From CAZMGT01 sp964565895 (GTDB lineage Bacteria > Armatimonadota > Zipacnadia > UBA1398 > CAZMGT01), in NCBI GenBank assembly GCA_964565895.1, contig CAZMGT010000033.1, positions 1-41,429 of the forward strand: 41,429 nucleotides of DNA. Direction: 5' to 3'. Of the stretch, positions 34,416 through 41,429 are shown piece by piece (position 1 is the first letter of the stretch; every line of letters starts with the position of its first letter). Below the pieces are notes generated by a model, which ran no database searches, was not told where the DNA came from, and saw only the letters and a list, made by a program, of their open reading frames with translations. The translations under genes were made by a program, and so were the position numbers.

Positions 34416-35798
34416 ATGCGATGGAGCAAGGGCGCGCTTTGTTTTGTGTTTCTCATTCTCCTCGCCGGGGCTGCCTGCGCACAGGAGGAGCTTGCCGCGC
34501 AGGCGCGGGCGGCATTGCGCAAGGCGACGTTGTACTTTACGACAAAGGTGGCCACCCACGGCGGCTACCTTTGGCGCTATACCAGCGACCTGACACAGCG
34601 CTGGGGCGAGGGCGAGGCCACGGCGACGCAAATTTGGGTCCAGCCCCCGGGCACGCCCTCGGTGGGCATGGCCTTCCTCAGGGCCTATGAGGTAACGGGC
34701 GACCAGCTTTATCTGGAAGCGGCAAAAGACGCCGCTGCCGCCCTGTGCTGGGGCCAGCTCTCCTCCGGCGGTTGGCATTACAAAATCGACTTCGACCCCG
34801 AAAAAAGCAAGCGCAGGCACTACCGGCGCGATGTCGAGGCCGGCGATACCGACCCGCGTGGCAGATGGCACATCTCCACGTTCGACGACGACACGTCGCA
34901 GAGCGCCCTGCGCCTTGTCATGTCCGTGGACCAGGCCACCGGCGGCGCACAGCCTTTTCGCAACGCCGCGGAGTATGGGCTAAAGTTCATGCTCAAAAGC
35001 CAGTTTGAAAACGGCGCCTGGCCGCAGTGCTATCCGCCCGTCGAGGGGAACTATTGCCGTTACTACACGTTTAACGACGGCGCGATAAACGACTGCATTA
35101 AGACGATGCTCCTCGCTTACAAAATCTACCGCCGCCGAGAATATCTGGAGAGCGCGCTGCGCGGGGGCCGGTTCATCATCGCCTCACAGCTCCCCGCGCC
35201 GCAAGCGGGCTGGGCGCAGCAGTACGATTGGGATATGAAGCCCGCGTGGGCGCGCTGGTTCGAGCCCCCCGCCTGCTGCTCCGCGGTAACCGCGCGGAAC
35301 ATTAGGACGCTCGTCGACCTTTACCTCGAGACGGGCGACGAGAAGTTTCTCCAGCCTATCCCTGCGGCGATCGACTGGCTTGGGCGCTCGAAGATCGACG
35401 GCGGCACATGGGCTAGGTTCTACGAGCTGGGCACGAACAAGCCGATTTACGTCACGGTGGACAAGAAAGTTGTCTACGAGTTCAAGAACATTCGCCCGCA
35501 CTATGGCTGGCGCGGCGATTTTGGCGTGCCCTCAAGCATCCGCTACTACGAGGCGGTGCGCAAGGTCGGCCGCGAGGCCTACCTCGCCCAGCGCGACCGC
35601 GTGCCAACGCCCCAAGAGTGGCGCCGCAAGGCCGCGCGGCTCGCCGGCGCCGTGCGCAAGATCATCGCCGCGCTCGACGAGCAGGGCCGCTGGCTCGACG
35701 GCGAGTACATCAACACAAGCACGTTTGTGCAAAACGTAAGCCGCCTGTGCGACTACCTCGAGGCCGTGCGCAAATCCGAGGCCGCGGGCGGAGCATAA
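34416..35798 (+). CDS. Secreted pectate lyase (PL10-like)
   Basis: A 460-residue exported polygalacturonate lyase. ATG 34416 leads into a signal peptide (LCFVFLILLAGAACAQ); the frame opens at 34332. The (alpha/alpha) toroid motifs are GGYLWRYTSDLTQRWGEGEA, GGWHYKIDFDP and FDDDTSQSALRLVMSV (Asp-rich Ca2+/catalytic region), then NGAWPQCYP. PL10/pectic-acid-lyase features follow: GWAQQYDWDMKPAWARWFEP, ARNIRTLVDLYLETGDEKFL and WARFYELGTNKPIY. Family length and motif order are complete. Position 26 bases after a sulfatase suggests breakdown of a pectin-like, sulfated or mixed plant/algal polymer outside the inner membrane. Confidence 0.85.
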   Translation: MRWSKGALCFVFLILLAGAACAQEELAAQARAALRKATLYFTTKVATHGGYLWRYTSDLTQRWGEGEATATQIWVQPPGTPSVGMAFLRAYEVTGDQLYLEAAKDAAAALCWGQLSSGGWHYKIDFDPEKSKRRHYRRDVEAGDTDPRGRWHISTFDDDTSQSALRLVMSVDQATGGAQPFRNAAEYGLKFMLKSQFENGAWPQCYPPVEGNYCRYYTFNDGAINDCIKTMLLAYKIYRRREYLESALRGGRFIIASQLPAPQAGWAQQYDWDMKPAWARWFEPPACCSAVTARNIRTLVDLYLETGDEKFLQPIPAAIDWLGRSKIDGGTWARFYELGTNKPIYVTVDKKVVYEFKNIRPHYGWRGDFGVPSSIRYYEAVRKVGREAYLAQRDRVPTPQEWRRKAARLAGAVRKIIAALDEQGRWLDGEYINTSTFVQNVSRLCDYLEAVRKSEAAGGA

Positions 35799-35825
35799 CG
35801 GGCCGGTCTGGCCTAGCCTCCATCC

Positions 35826-35870
35826 GCTGGGGCTGAGCGACAAGGCCTGGGCACGCCGGCCCCAGCTTGC
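35826..35870 (+). terminator. Possible terminator after the pectate lyase gene
   Basis: GCTGGGGC (35826-35833) and GCCCCAGC (35859-35866) form an 8-bp perfect stem with a 25-base loop, followed by TTGCCTTTG. It begins 28 bases after the pectate lyase stop, where the four-gene run should end. The loop is long and the T-run weak. Confidence 0.35.
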
Positions 35871-35934
35871 CTTTGCTGGCGTCCAAGGCTTGCCGGCGAC
35901 GGCCTCTGCTATGGGCGGTCACGGGAGCCGCAGG

Positions 35935-35963
35935 TTGACTTTGCCGCGCGCGTTCGCTACTCT
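35935..35963 (+). promoter_or_regulatory. Probable tRNA-Thr promoter
   Basis: TTGACT (35935-35940) and TACTCT (35958-35963) are 17 bases apart, ending 11 bases before the tRNA. The -35 is strong; the -10 is weak. Confidence 0.45.
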
Positions 35964-35974
35964 ATGAGACGGGA

Positions 35975-36049
35975 GCCGACGTAGCTCAACGGTAGAGCAG
36001 CTGAATCGTAATCAGCGGGTTGGGGGTTCGAATCCCTCCGTCGGCTCCA
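35975..36049 (+). tRNA. tRNA-Thr (anticodon CGT)
   Basis: A full cloverleaf: acceptor stem GCCGACG (35975-35981) pairs with CGTCGGC (36039-36045). The D-arm is AGCTCAACGGTAGAGC. The anticodon stem GCTGA/TCAGC encloses ATCGTAA with anticodon CGT, reading ACG threonine codons. The T-arm contains GGTTCGAATCC. The discriminator is T and CCA is encoded (36047-36049). It stands between the pectate lyase gene and the minus-strand defence-type operon. Confidence 0.95.
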
Positions 36050-36215
36050 TTGTGTTATTACCCCCATGGGCTTACCTGCCCGCCTTAGGTCTCGGGCTGT
36101 GCACGGTCAGAATGAGACGGTTTGTCCCCCCTCCAACCGCTGTTGAGTGGCTTAGCTCATTCGCTCACACAAAGGGGCCGTGACAGACTCGCAACATGCT
36201 CGTGCGCAAGTTTGT

Positions 36216-36728
36216 CTAGAAGTCGAGCTTGGGCAGCGAGCTCTGGTCTTCAGGCAAAAAGAGCAGCGCATTGATGCCCGCAGTAGCAAGAAGTGCCGCG
36301 AGCAAGAGCAAAGCGGCATAAAAGCGGGATAGGTCCCGTTGCCTAGCTATTCCTCCTGCCGCTCCCACTATGGGGATGCATAAGGCAAGGAGGAAGAGGC
36401 TGGACATGTAAATTGGATTTAGCACAGCTTGCAAAACGATCGCATCCTTTAACGCCAGGAGGAGCAAGGTCACCCAGTTCGCGACAAGCACAGCGATGCA
36501 GCAACCGAATGCGCCGTCGACAAGCGAGAAAAATGCCTGGTTGACTAGCGCTTCGTTTATCGCACGGTGCGACTCAGTCGTTGGGCCGGTGTCTTGCGCG
36601 GCGGCTGCTGTGTGTCGCTGGCCAGCCTGCGCGCGCTGGCGTGCGCAGCGTGGACACTCCCGCTCAAGAGGGGCAAAAACATAGCCGCACACCTGACACA
36701 CTCGCTGAGGCTCCGAAGTTTTCGCCAC
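36216..36728 (-). CDS. Zinc-ribbon membrane protein of unknown function
   Basis: A 170-residue protein. GTG 36728, six bases after AAGGGGGG, is preferred to the frame start at 36821 because that overlaps the DUF499 gene and lacks a site. The N-terminus is a zinc ribbon (VCQVCGYVFAPLERECPRC, Cys-x2-Cys-x10-Cys-x2-Cys). A polar linker follows, then three or four membrane helices: GCCIAVLVANWVTLLLLAL, IYMSSLFLLALCIPIVGAA and FYAALLLLAALLATAGINA. Zinc-ribbon/multi-helix proteins of this sort are common and unassigned. It follows the DUF499 ATPase by 79 bases on the same strand, so it may be the last gene of that operon or an unrelated neighbour. Confidence 0.6.
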   Translation of the reverse strand: MAKTSEPQRVCQVCGYVFAPLERECPRCARQRAQAGQRHTAAAAQDTGPTTESHRAINEALVNQAFFSLVDGAFGCCIAVLVANWVTLLLLALKDAIVLQAVLNPIYMSSLFLLALCIPIVGAAGGIARQRDLSRFYAALLLLAALLATAGINALLFLPEDQSSLPKLDF

Positions 36729-36807
36729 AGAATACCCCCCTTGTAATGCGCAGCTTAGCCGGCGCCAGCGGCTGGCGTCGAAATCTAAGAAGTCACCGCA
36801 CTTCAAG

Positions 36808-39800
36808 TCACTGCACTTCAACGTCAGCGTCGATGCCGCGCTGGCTCAGAGCTTCCTTAATGCCAAGGTCTACCGTATTCTGGGGAATACCCGCCTGTGA
36901 CTCTGCGCTGAGTTCGAGCGAGATAGACAGATCCGCGCCGCTCTCGATTAGCGGGTGCACGACCTCGCGGAAAAAGTGGGTCCAGTTCTCATGGGGAAGG
37001 CTGCGCACGCGTACGCAGACCTTGCGATACATTCCCCGCGGCGGCTCACCGGGCACCTCCACCTCGATCTCGGCAGGCGTACCCTCTTTTCCATCCTCAA
37101 AGACGGGAAGGACGAGGAAACGATGCTTGCCCGGGGAAAGATCTTCGATAGTAATTTCTGGAGTATTTACCTCGGCAACCATTTTCTCCGGTTCTCCGCT
37201 CTCAGCTTTAGCCAGATACACGCGGTAGCCTGCCACATCATCGCGCTCGGGTTTGCGCCACGAAACTAACGCCTTGCCCTTTTCCACCCTATGCTCGACT
37301 TCACGCACCTGCTCCGGGTCGGCCGGCGGAGGTGGGGCAACCTTGTCCACTATTTTTTGCGCCAGTTCGCGCCGCACAAGCCAGCACTCATCCTCGAGGG
37401 CCACTTTGTCAGCGGTGAGCGGTCTTTCTTCAATGGTGTTCGTGAGTATCGATTTTTGGGCAAAGTAGAGCTCCTGCGCAGTAAGATTTTCCTCGTCAAT
37501 AGCGCCCACCGCATAGCCGAAAATACTTTTGTTTGCTCCCTCGGCAACCGATTCCCGCAGCACCGTTTCGTTAGCAAGCATGGGGAGATGTGTATAGCTC
37601 CAAAAGTAGCCCGCGAGCGTCTTAACGCTGAGCAGCGGTTGGTCCTCAGGCCAAAGCCTCCAGCGCTCGCCGACAATCACGTGTGGGGCCAGCTTTTCCA
37701 AAAGCTTGTCGTTCTCCTTAAGCGCACGGCGCACGCGGCTAGCGAGCAGAGTTTCCGGTTTCTTCGCATCGAACGGCTGCAGGCCTAAATCTGTCACCCA
37801 AAGCTTCCGCTCCACGGCCTGGCCCGCTTGGGTCTCAGAGACGGGCTTAACGACGAGCCGATATGCCGCAGCAAGCGCCTGCGGCAGAGCAGACTCCGCA
37901 TCGCTAAGCACCTTGCTTAGCTGCCGCTGCTGTTCCTTGGTAAGCTTGTCGCGGATGCTTTCGCTTTCCCCAATGCGCCGCGCGGCAAGCAAAGTTCGCG
38001 CCTGTCCTCGCACCTGCTCGCAACGCGCCTGGTCGGGGATAAGGAAAATCAGCGCATTGCGATACACCCGATGTTCCGTCCCGTGAGTATCCACGAGGTG
38101 CCAAATAAATTTCTCTGTTTCCCCGGTAACCTCTCCCTGGGCCACTGCTTGGTCTAAGCCCAAAACGCAAAGCTTCAGGTCCCGTGTGTCGGCAACATCG
38201 CGGTCGTCGGAAGGCAAGAAACAGACACGGAAGTGCGCCTCGCCGATCATCTCTCTAAGCTGCTGATAAGCCGCTTGCAAGGCATCCTCGGGATCAACTC
38301 TTTGCTCTTCGTCAATGAGAACTTTGTTTAAGTTCGGCTGTGTGGAAAACCAGTAAAGCCCTTGGTCTGTGTGGATGTACCACAGCCTTCGCTCAAGCTC
38401 TGCTATCGCATTTCCAACCAATGCTGGCATAACCGTAGGGGTGAGCACAGAGAGGCGAATCTCGCGCTGCGACGCCCCTACGCGCTCGCCCGCGCTATGC
38501 GAATAAGTAAAAATCGCGGTGGCGATCCGCTGGGCAAGGCGCTCGCGTTCGCACTCGCTCCCCAGCGCTTTGTCTACAGAAGCGGAAAGCGCATCTGGGC
38601 CTGCAATGTCTCGCGCAATAACGCTTTCCCACTCCTGCCCGCGCATCTTACGAATCTCGCCGCGAAGGTCGCCAAACTCAAAGGGAATATCGCCCGGCCC
38701 GATAAGCGCTCCTTGCCGCTGCTCGCGATACAGATACCAAATCACCTTGGCCAGGAAGGCGAGCACACCGCGCGTGCGCTGAAACTGCGGAAACGAACCC
38801 CAGCGCTCGTAAAGAACGCTGATTAACTCGGGATGGAACGGATACGCGCGCTCGAGAAGCTCGCGATATGCCACGTGCTGCGCCTTCTCGGGGATGGCAT
38901 CACCCAGGCTCTTATATGTCTCCCAATAGAGGCTAGCAACACGAGCTCTCTGCTCCGGCGATCCCAAGTCCTGAAACAGCCGGCGCTTGATCACCTCGTA
39001 GATCTCTTCCCCGGTCATCAAATCGCGCAGCGAGACGACCCTCCCGAACAGCTTGGTTAGGCGCTCGTAGTCCTCCTGTCCGGTGAGCGTGGGATGCTCA
39101 AGGCTTGTCGGGGGGAGCGTGCCCACGAGGACGGCTCTCGGACACTGCGGGATCGCCCCCGTGAGATCGCGGAAGAAGTTATATGTCTGCTCGCGCAGAT
39201 CGCTTCCCCCGACGCTCACGCCGTAGCCTTTGCTCATGTAATGCAGTGGCTCGTCGACAAGGATGAGGCACGGGCCGAGCTCGTTTAATATCTTGGCGAG
39301 CACGGCGCTGCTTGGCGAGCGACCTTGTTGGTCGTACTCTTCAAGGCGCTTATAAAGCTCTTTGCCCCCGAGCTGGTAAGCGAGCTCGCCCACCGGCGTG
39401 CGCAAAGTAAGCCCGCCTACCTTGCGCCCCTTAACGTCCATCGCCGTGCCCACAAGCACGGCCACCCTTGCTTGGGGAACCTCCTCCAGCCCCGCTTCAG
39501 CGAGAATCTCCTTTACCGTCTCTTCCTGGGCAACCTCATTTCCTGACCGCGCGAGATGATAAAGGGCGAACAGGCAGTGCGTCTTGCCCCCGCCAAACGG
39601 CGTCTGCACTTGAATTACCGCCTCGCCTCGGCCCTTGCCCGCGAGCCGGCAGAGGACATCGGCGAGAATCTGCTTTAGCCCGCTCGTGGGATAGGTCTTG
39701 CGGAAAAACGTCCGCGCATCGAGGTAGTCCGGCGGGCCTTGGCCTTCGATTACACAGACCAGGTCCGCGGCGAACACCGCGGGATCAAACCGCCCCTCGC

Positions 39801-40311
39801 GAATATCCTCGTGAGGCGTCGCTATCCACCACCAAGGGGGGACCCACACTCCGCTTGCCTTATCCTCTAGCTGGCGCTCTACCCCTTTTAGCTTCTCCAC
39901 AGCCTCTGCGCTAAACTGCCCCAGCACAAGCTCGCACGTGTTCACATAGCGCTGCACGAGGGCAAGGGGCAGGTCCTCACTGCCCGGGTGCGCCCACTTG
40001 TTGCGCGCCTCGCGTATCTCCTGAAGCCAGCGCACAACGGTCTCCTTCTTCTCCGCGAACGCCTCAGCAAACGCCTCCTGCCAGTTGGCGCTGACGATAT
40101 GGGGAAAGTGGCCGGCGTCGAGCTTCTTGTCCGCGGGCGGCTTGTCCAGTACCGCTTTAACCCCTTCGCTCCACCACTTTCTGCCATAGGCGTCGCGCAG
40201 GCAGGTCTCTACGAAGCTGCGCATGGCGTCGCGAAATATCTCCAAAGCGCTCCCCAAGAGCATCCTATTCGGCCGTCCGATATCCACTTCTTGCCACCCC
40301 CGCTTGTGCAA
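36808..40311 (-). CDS. DUF499 ATPase with N-terminal Swt1-like HEPN and C-terminal Fn3 domain
   Basis: A 1167-residue P-loop protein (frame start TTG 40311; GTG 40287 is possible). Residues about 17-140 are a Swt1-family HEPN domain (MLLGSALEIFRDAMRSFVE) with the R-x4-H motif RNKWAH at 103-108, the putative RNase site. The DUF499 region has Walker A VQTPFGGGKTHCLFALYHL (about 235-253) and Walker B PCLILVDEPLHYMSK (about 347-361), with RAVLVGTLPPTSLEHP as a likely sensor. Near residues 990-1090 is a fibronectin-III-like domain (ALVSWRKPERDDVAGYRVYL). DUF499 ATPases recur with DUF1156 methyltransferases, and the pair has been proposed to act against phage. The gene starts 32 bases after the DUF1156 stop. 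Confidence 0.85.
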   Translation of the reverse strand: MHKRGWQEVDIGRPNRMLLGSALEIFRDAMRSFVETCLRDAYGRKWWSEGVKAVLDKPPADKKLDAGHFPHIVSANWQEAFAEAFAEKKETVVRWLQEIREARNKWAHPGSEDLPLALVQRYVNTCELVLGQFSAEAVEKLKGVERQLEDKASGVWVPPWWWIATPHEDIREGRFDPAVFAADLVCVIEGQGPPDYLDARTFFRKTYPTSGLKQILADVLCRLAGKGRGEAVIQVQTPFGGGKTHCLFALYHLARSGNEVAQEETVKEILAEAGLEEVPQARVAVLVGTAMDVKGRKVGGLTLRTPVGELAYQLGGKELYKRLEEYDQQGRSPSSAVLAKILNELGPCLILVDEPLHYMSKGYGVSVGGSDLREQTYNFFRDLTGAIPQCPRAVLVGTLPPTSLEHPTLTGQEDYERLTKLFGRVVSLRDLMTGEEIYEVIKRRLFQDLGSPEQRARVASLYWETYKSLGDAIPEKAQHVAYRELLERAYPFHPELISVLYERWGSFPQFQRTRGVLAFLAKVIWYLYREQRQGALIGPGDIPFEFGDLRGEIRKMRGQEWESVIARDIAGPDALSASVDKALGSECERERLAQRIATAIFTYSHSAGERVGASQREIRLSVLTPTVMPALVGNAIAELERRLWYIHTDQGLYWFSTQPNLNKVLIDEEQRVDPEDALQAAYQQLREMIGEAHFRVCFLPSDDRDVADTRDLKLCVLGLDQAVAQGEVTGETEKFIWHLVDTHGTEHRVYRNALIFLIPDQARCEQVRGQARTLLAARRIGESESIRDKLTKEQQRQLSKVLSDAESALPQALAAAYRLVVKPVSETQAGQAVERKLWVTDLGLQPFDAKKPETLLASRVRRALKENDKLLEKLAPHVIVGERWRLWPEDQPLLSVKTLAGYFWSYTHLPMLANETVLRESVAEGANKSIFGYAVGAIDEENLTAQELYFAQKSILTNTIEERPLTADKVALEDECWLVRRELAQKIVDKVAPPPPADPEQVREVEHRVEKGKALVSWRKPERDDVAGYRVYLAKAESGEPEKMVAEVNTPEITIEDLSPGKHRFLVLPVFEDGKEGTPAEIEVEVPGEPPRGMYRKVCVRVRSLPHENWTHFFREVVHPLIESGADLSISLELSAESQAGIPQNTVDLGIKEALSQRGIDADVEVQ

Positions 40312-40343
40312 CGTCCCTCCGCCCCCTTCAAGGGCGGTTTGCG

Positions 40344-41429
40344 CTAAAAGAGGCCCTTGCTCTCCTCAGCAACATCCTCGGCCTGCGGAAAATCAAACGT
40401 TTGCTGGCCGAGGGTTTGTCTGCTGGAGAGGAGGCCCTCGAGCAGGCGCTTTTCCTGGTCGCCTGGGGGAAGGACCTGGGATAGGGCCTCGGCCACGACC
40501 CAGAAATCCTCATCTGTCCCATAGCCGGAGCGGGAGAGGAATTCGGCAAGCGCCGTCTTGTCGCCTTGTTCCCAAAGCAGGCAGGCGCGGTGCAGGACGT
40601 CGACCATAGGCGCGGGTTGGCCGCGCTGCGGCTCGCCCAGGTTTTTCTGCTTGGCGCGGTCTTTGGGCCCGAGGACGAGGACGTTTTCGCCAAGGGACTT
40701 AACGAGGGTGTCGCGCAGGCGCAGGCGATCGATCTCCGCCCCCTGCGTTTGGGCGAGCTTGCGCGCGTCGTCGAACGGGACTTTGGCGTTGCCATAGGCC
40801 CAGCGCCAGAGGACGTAGAAGCTTGTTTCCGGGTCAAGGGCTTGGACATGGCGGCCTGCGGCGGCGCGGGCGAAGATCCGCTGCAGGGCGTAGTCCACGA
40901 CGACCTGGCGCACGAGGTCGAGGAACTGGCGGGCGGAGACCTCCTCGCCGGAGAGGCGCACGACGCGCCTGTAGCGCGAGAAGAGCTCCATGGCTGGGCC
41001 GATGGCGGACATAAAGAAGTCCGCGCCGTGGATGCCTTGTTCCCAGAACTGGTCCAGGCGGTTTTTGATACGCTCTTTAAGCGCGCCGGTGATTTCGTCG
41101 TAATAGCCCTGCGGGGCATCCTCCGCCCGCTTGCGGCAAACAAGGTGGATCGACGACGCGAGGGAAGCAGTATGCTGTGCCTGAAGTCTCGTCCGCATTT
41201 CGGTGCGGATAGGCCAGGAAGCGGTGACCACCAATCCGGCGTTGACCAACGCCTCAAGCAGCGTCTCCCATGCGAACGTGGACTTATGCGCGAAGACAAT
41301 CACGGCAACGCCGTTTGGCTTAAGCACGCGGTGGATCTCGCGAAAAGCTTGTGCCATGCGGGACTCATAGAACTCTTTCGCTCGCTGCTTGTCCCCTTGG
41401 CGCGGATGGACGACGATCTCGTCAGCTTT
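40344..41429 (-). CDS. DUF1156-type DNA methyltransferase, C-terminal part (runs off the right edge)
   Basis: The coding frame continues past base 41429, so only the last 361 residues are seen. EFYESRMAQAFREIHRVLKP, then VAVIVFAHKSTFAWETLLEA, ALVNAGLVVTASWPIRTEM and SLASSIHLVCRKR are the conserved end of the DUF1156 adenine-methyltransferase module (core strand and C-terminal motifs). The catalytic (D/N)PPY motif must lie upstream, outside the window. The C-terminal helical region (QFLDLVRQVVVDYALQRIFA, FYVLWRWAYG) is typical of the family. It is the first visible gene of the operon, followed by the DUF499 ATPase after 32 bases. Helicase or nuclease partners would lie beyond the right edge. 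Confidence 0.85.
   Translation of the reverse strand, partial: KADEIVVHPRQGDKQRAKEFYESRMAQAFREIHRVLKPNGVAVIVFAHKSTFAWETLLEALVNAGLVVTASWPIRTEMRTRLQAQHTASLASSIHLVCRKRAEDAPQGYYDEITGALKERIKNRLDQFWEQGIHGADFFMSAIGPAMELFSRYRRVVRLSGEEVSARQFLDLVRQVVVDYALQRIFARAAAGRHVQALDPETSFYVLWRWAYGNAKVPFDDARKLAQTQGAEIDRLRLRDTLVKSLGENVLVLGPKDRAKQKNLGEPQRGQPAPMVDVLHRACLLWEQGDKTALAEFLSRSGYGTDEDFWVVAEALSQVLPPGDQEKRLLEGLLSSRQTLGQQTFDFPQAEDVAEESKGLF

Noticed and set aside
1..41429. CRISPR array
   Set aside because: I saw no regularly spaced direct repeats and no cas-like gene anywhere in the window.

Overview
The window is GC-rich bacterial DNA with good Shine-Dalgarno sites; one of them, before the HEAT-repeat gene, is fully complementary to the 16S rRNA 3' end. 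No single gene names the organism. Three things together suggest a polysaccharide-degrading, free-living bacterium from an Armatimonadota/Chloroflexota-like or Planctomycetota-like lineage: a LexA-type box of the Gram-positive form (CAAAC-N4-GTTTG), an archaeal-type phosphoglycerate mutase, and a secreted sulfatase, pectate lyase and glycosidase. That assignment is a low-confidence inference.

Region 1 (1-2.9 kb) looks foreign and decayed: the C-terminal part of a large serine recombinase and its usual partner ORF, both broken, then a MarR-type regulator with three in-frame stops but an intact promoter/operator, and an apparently intact SAM methyltransferase. Region 2 (2.9-12.5 kb) is a surface-polysaccharide locus in two orientations. 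The minus-strand half is eroding: a flippase remnant, a GT4 remnant, a 5'-damaged glycosyltransferase and one complete glycosyltransferase. The plus-strand half is intact: a CDP-paratose/tyvelose-type epimerase, a GT4 glycosyltransferase and a flippase, followed by a broken GH95-like glycosidase.

Region 3 (12.6-27.1 kb) holds a secreted zinc metalloprotease, a DUF4236-TPR protein and a large type IIG-like restriction-modification protein whose nuclease motif looks lost. A minus-strand run follows, read as HEAT-repeat membrane protein, GGDEF diguanylate cyclase, beta-propeller lipoprotein and CPA1 Na+/H+ antiporter.

Region 4 (27.1-36.0 kb) opens with a probable SOS operon: a LexA-like box inside a promoter, a small membrane-anchored LysM protein resembling YneA-type division inhibitors, and an overlapping RNase HI-fold protein lacking the first catalytic Asp. 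A secreted clan-A glycosidase converges on it. The glycosidase diverges from a tight plus-strand run of apgM, hemL, a Tat-type sulfatase and a pectate lyase. A tRNA-Thr(CGT) closes the region.

Region 5 (36.2-41.4 kb, minus strand) is the start of a defence-type operon running off the right edge: a DUF1156 DNA methyltransferase (partial), a DUF499 ATPase with an N-terminal Swt1-like HEPN domain, and a zinc-ribbon membrane protein. The most interesting signals are the SOS-box operon with the RNase H-like protein, the HEPN-DUF499/DUF1156 pair with its membrane partner, and the nuclease-degenerate type IIG protein.
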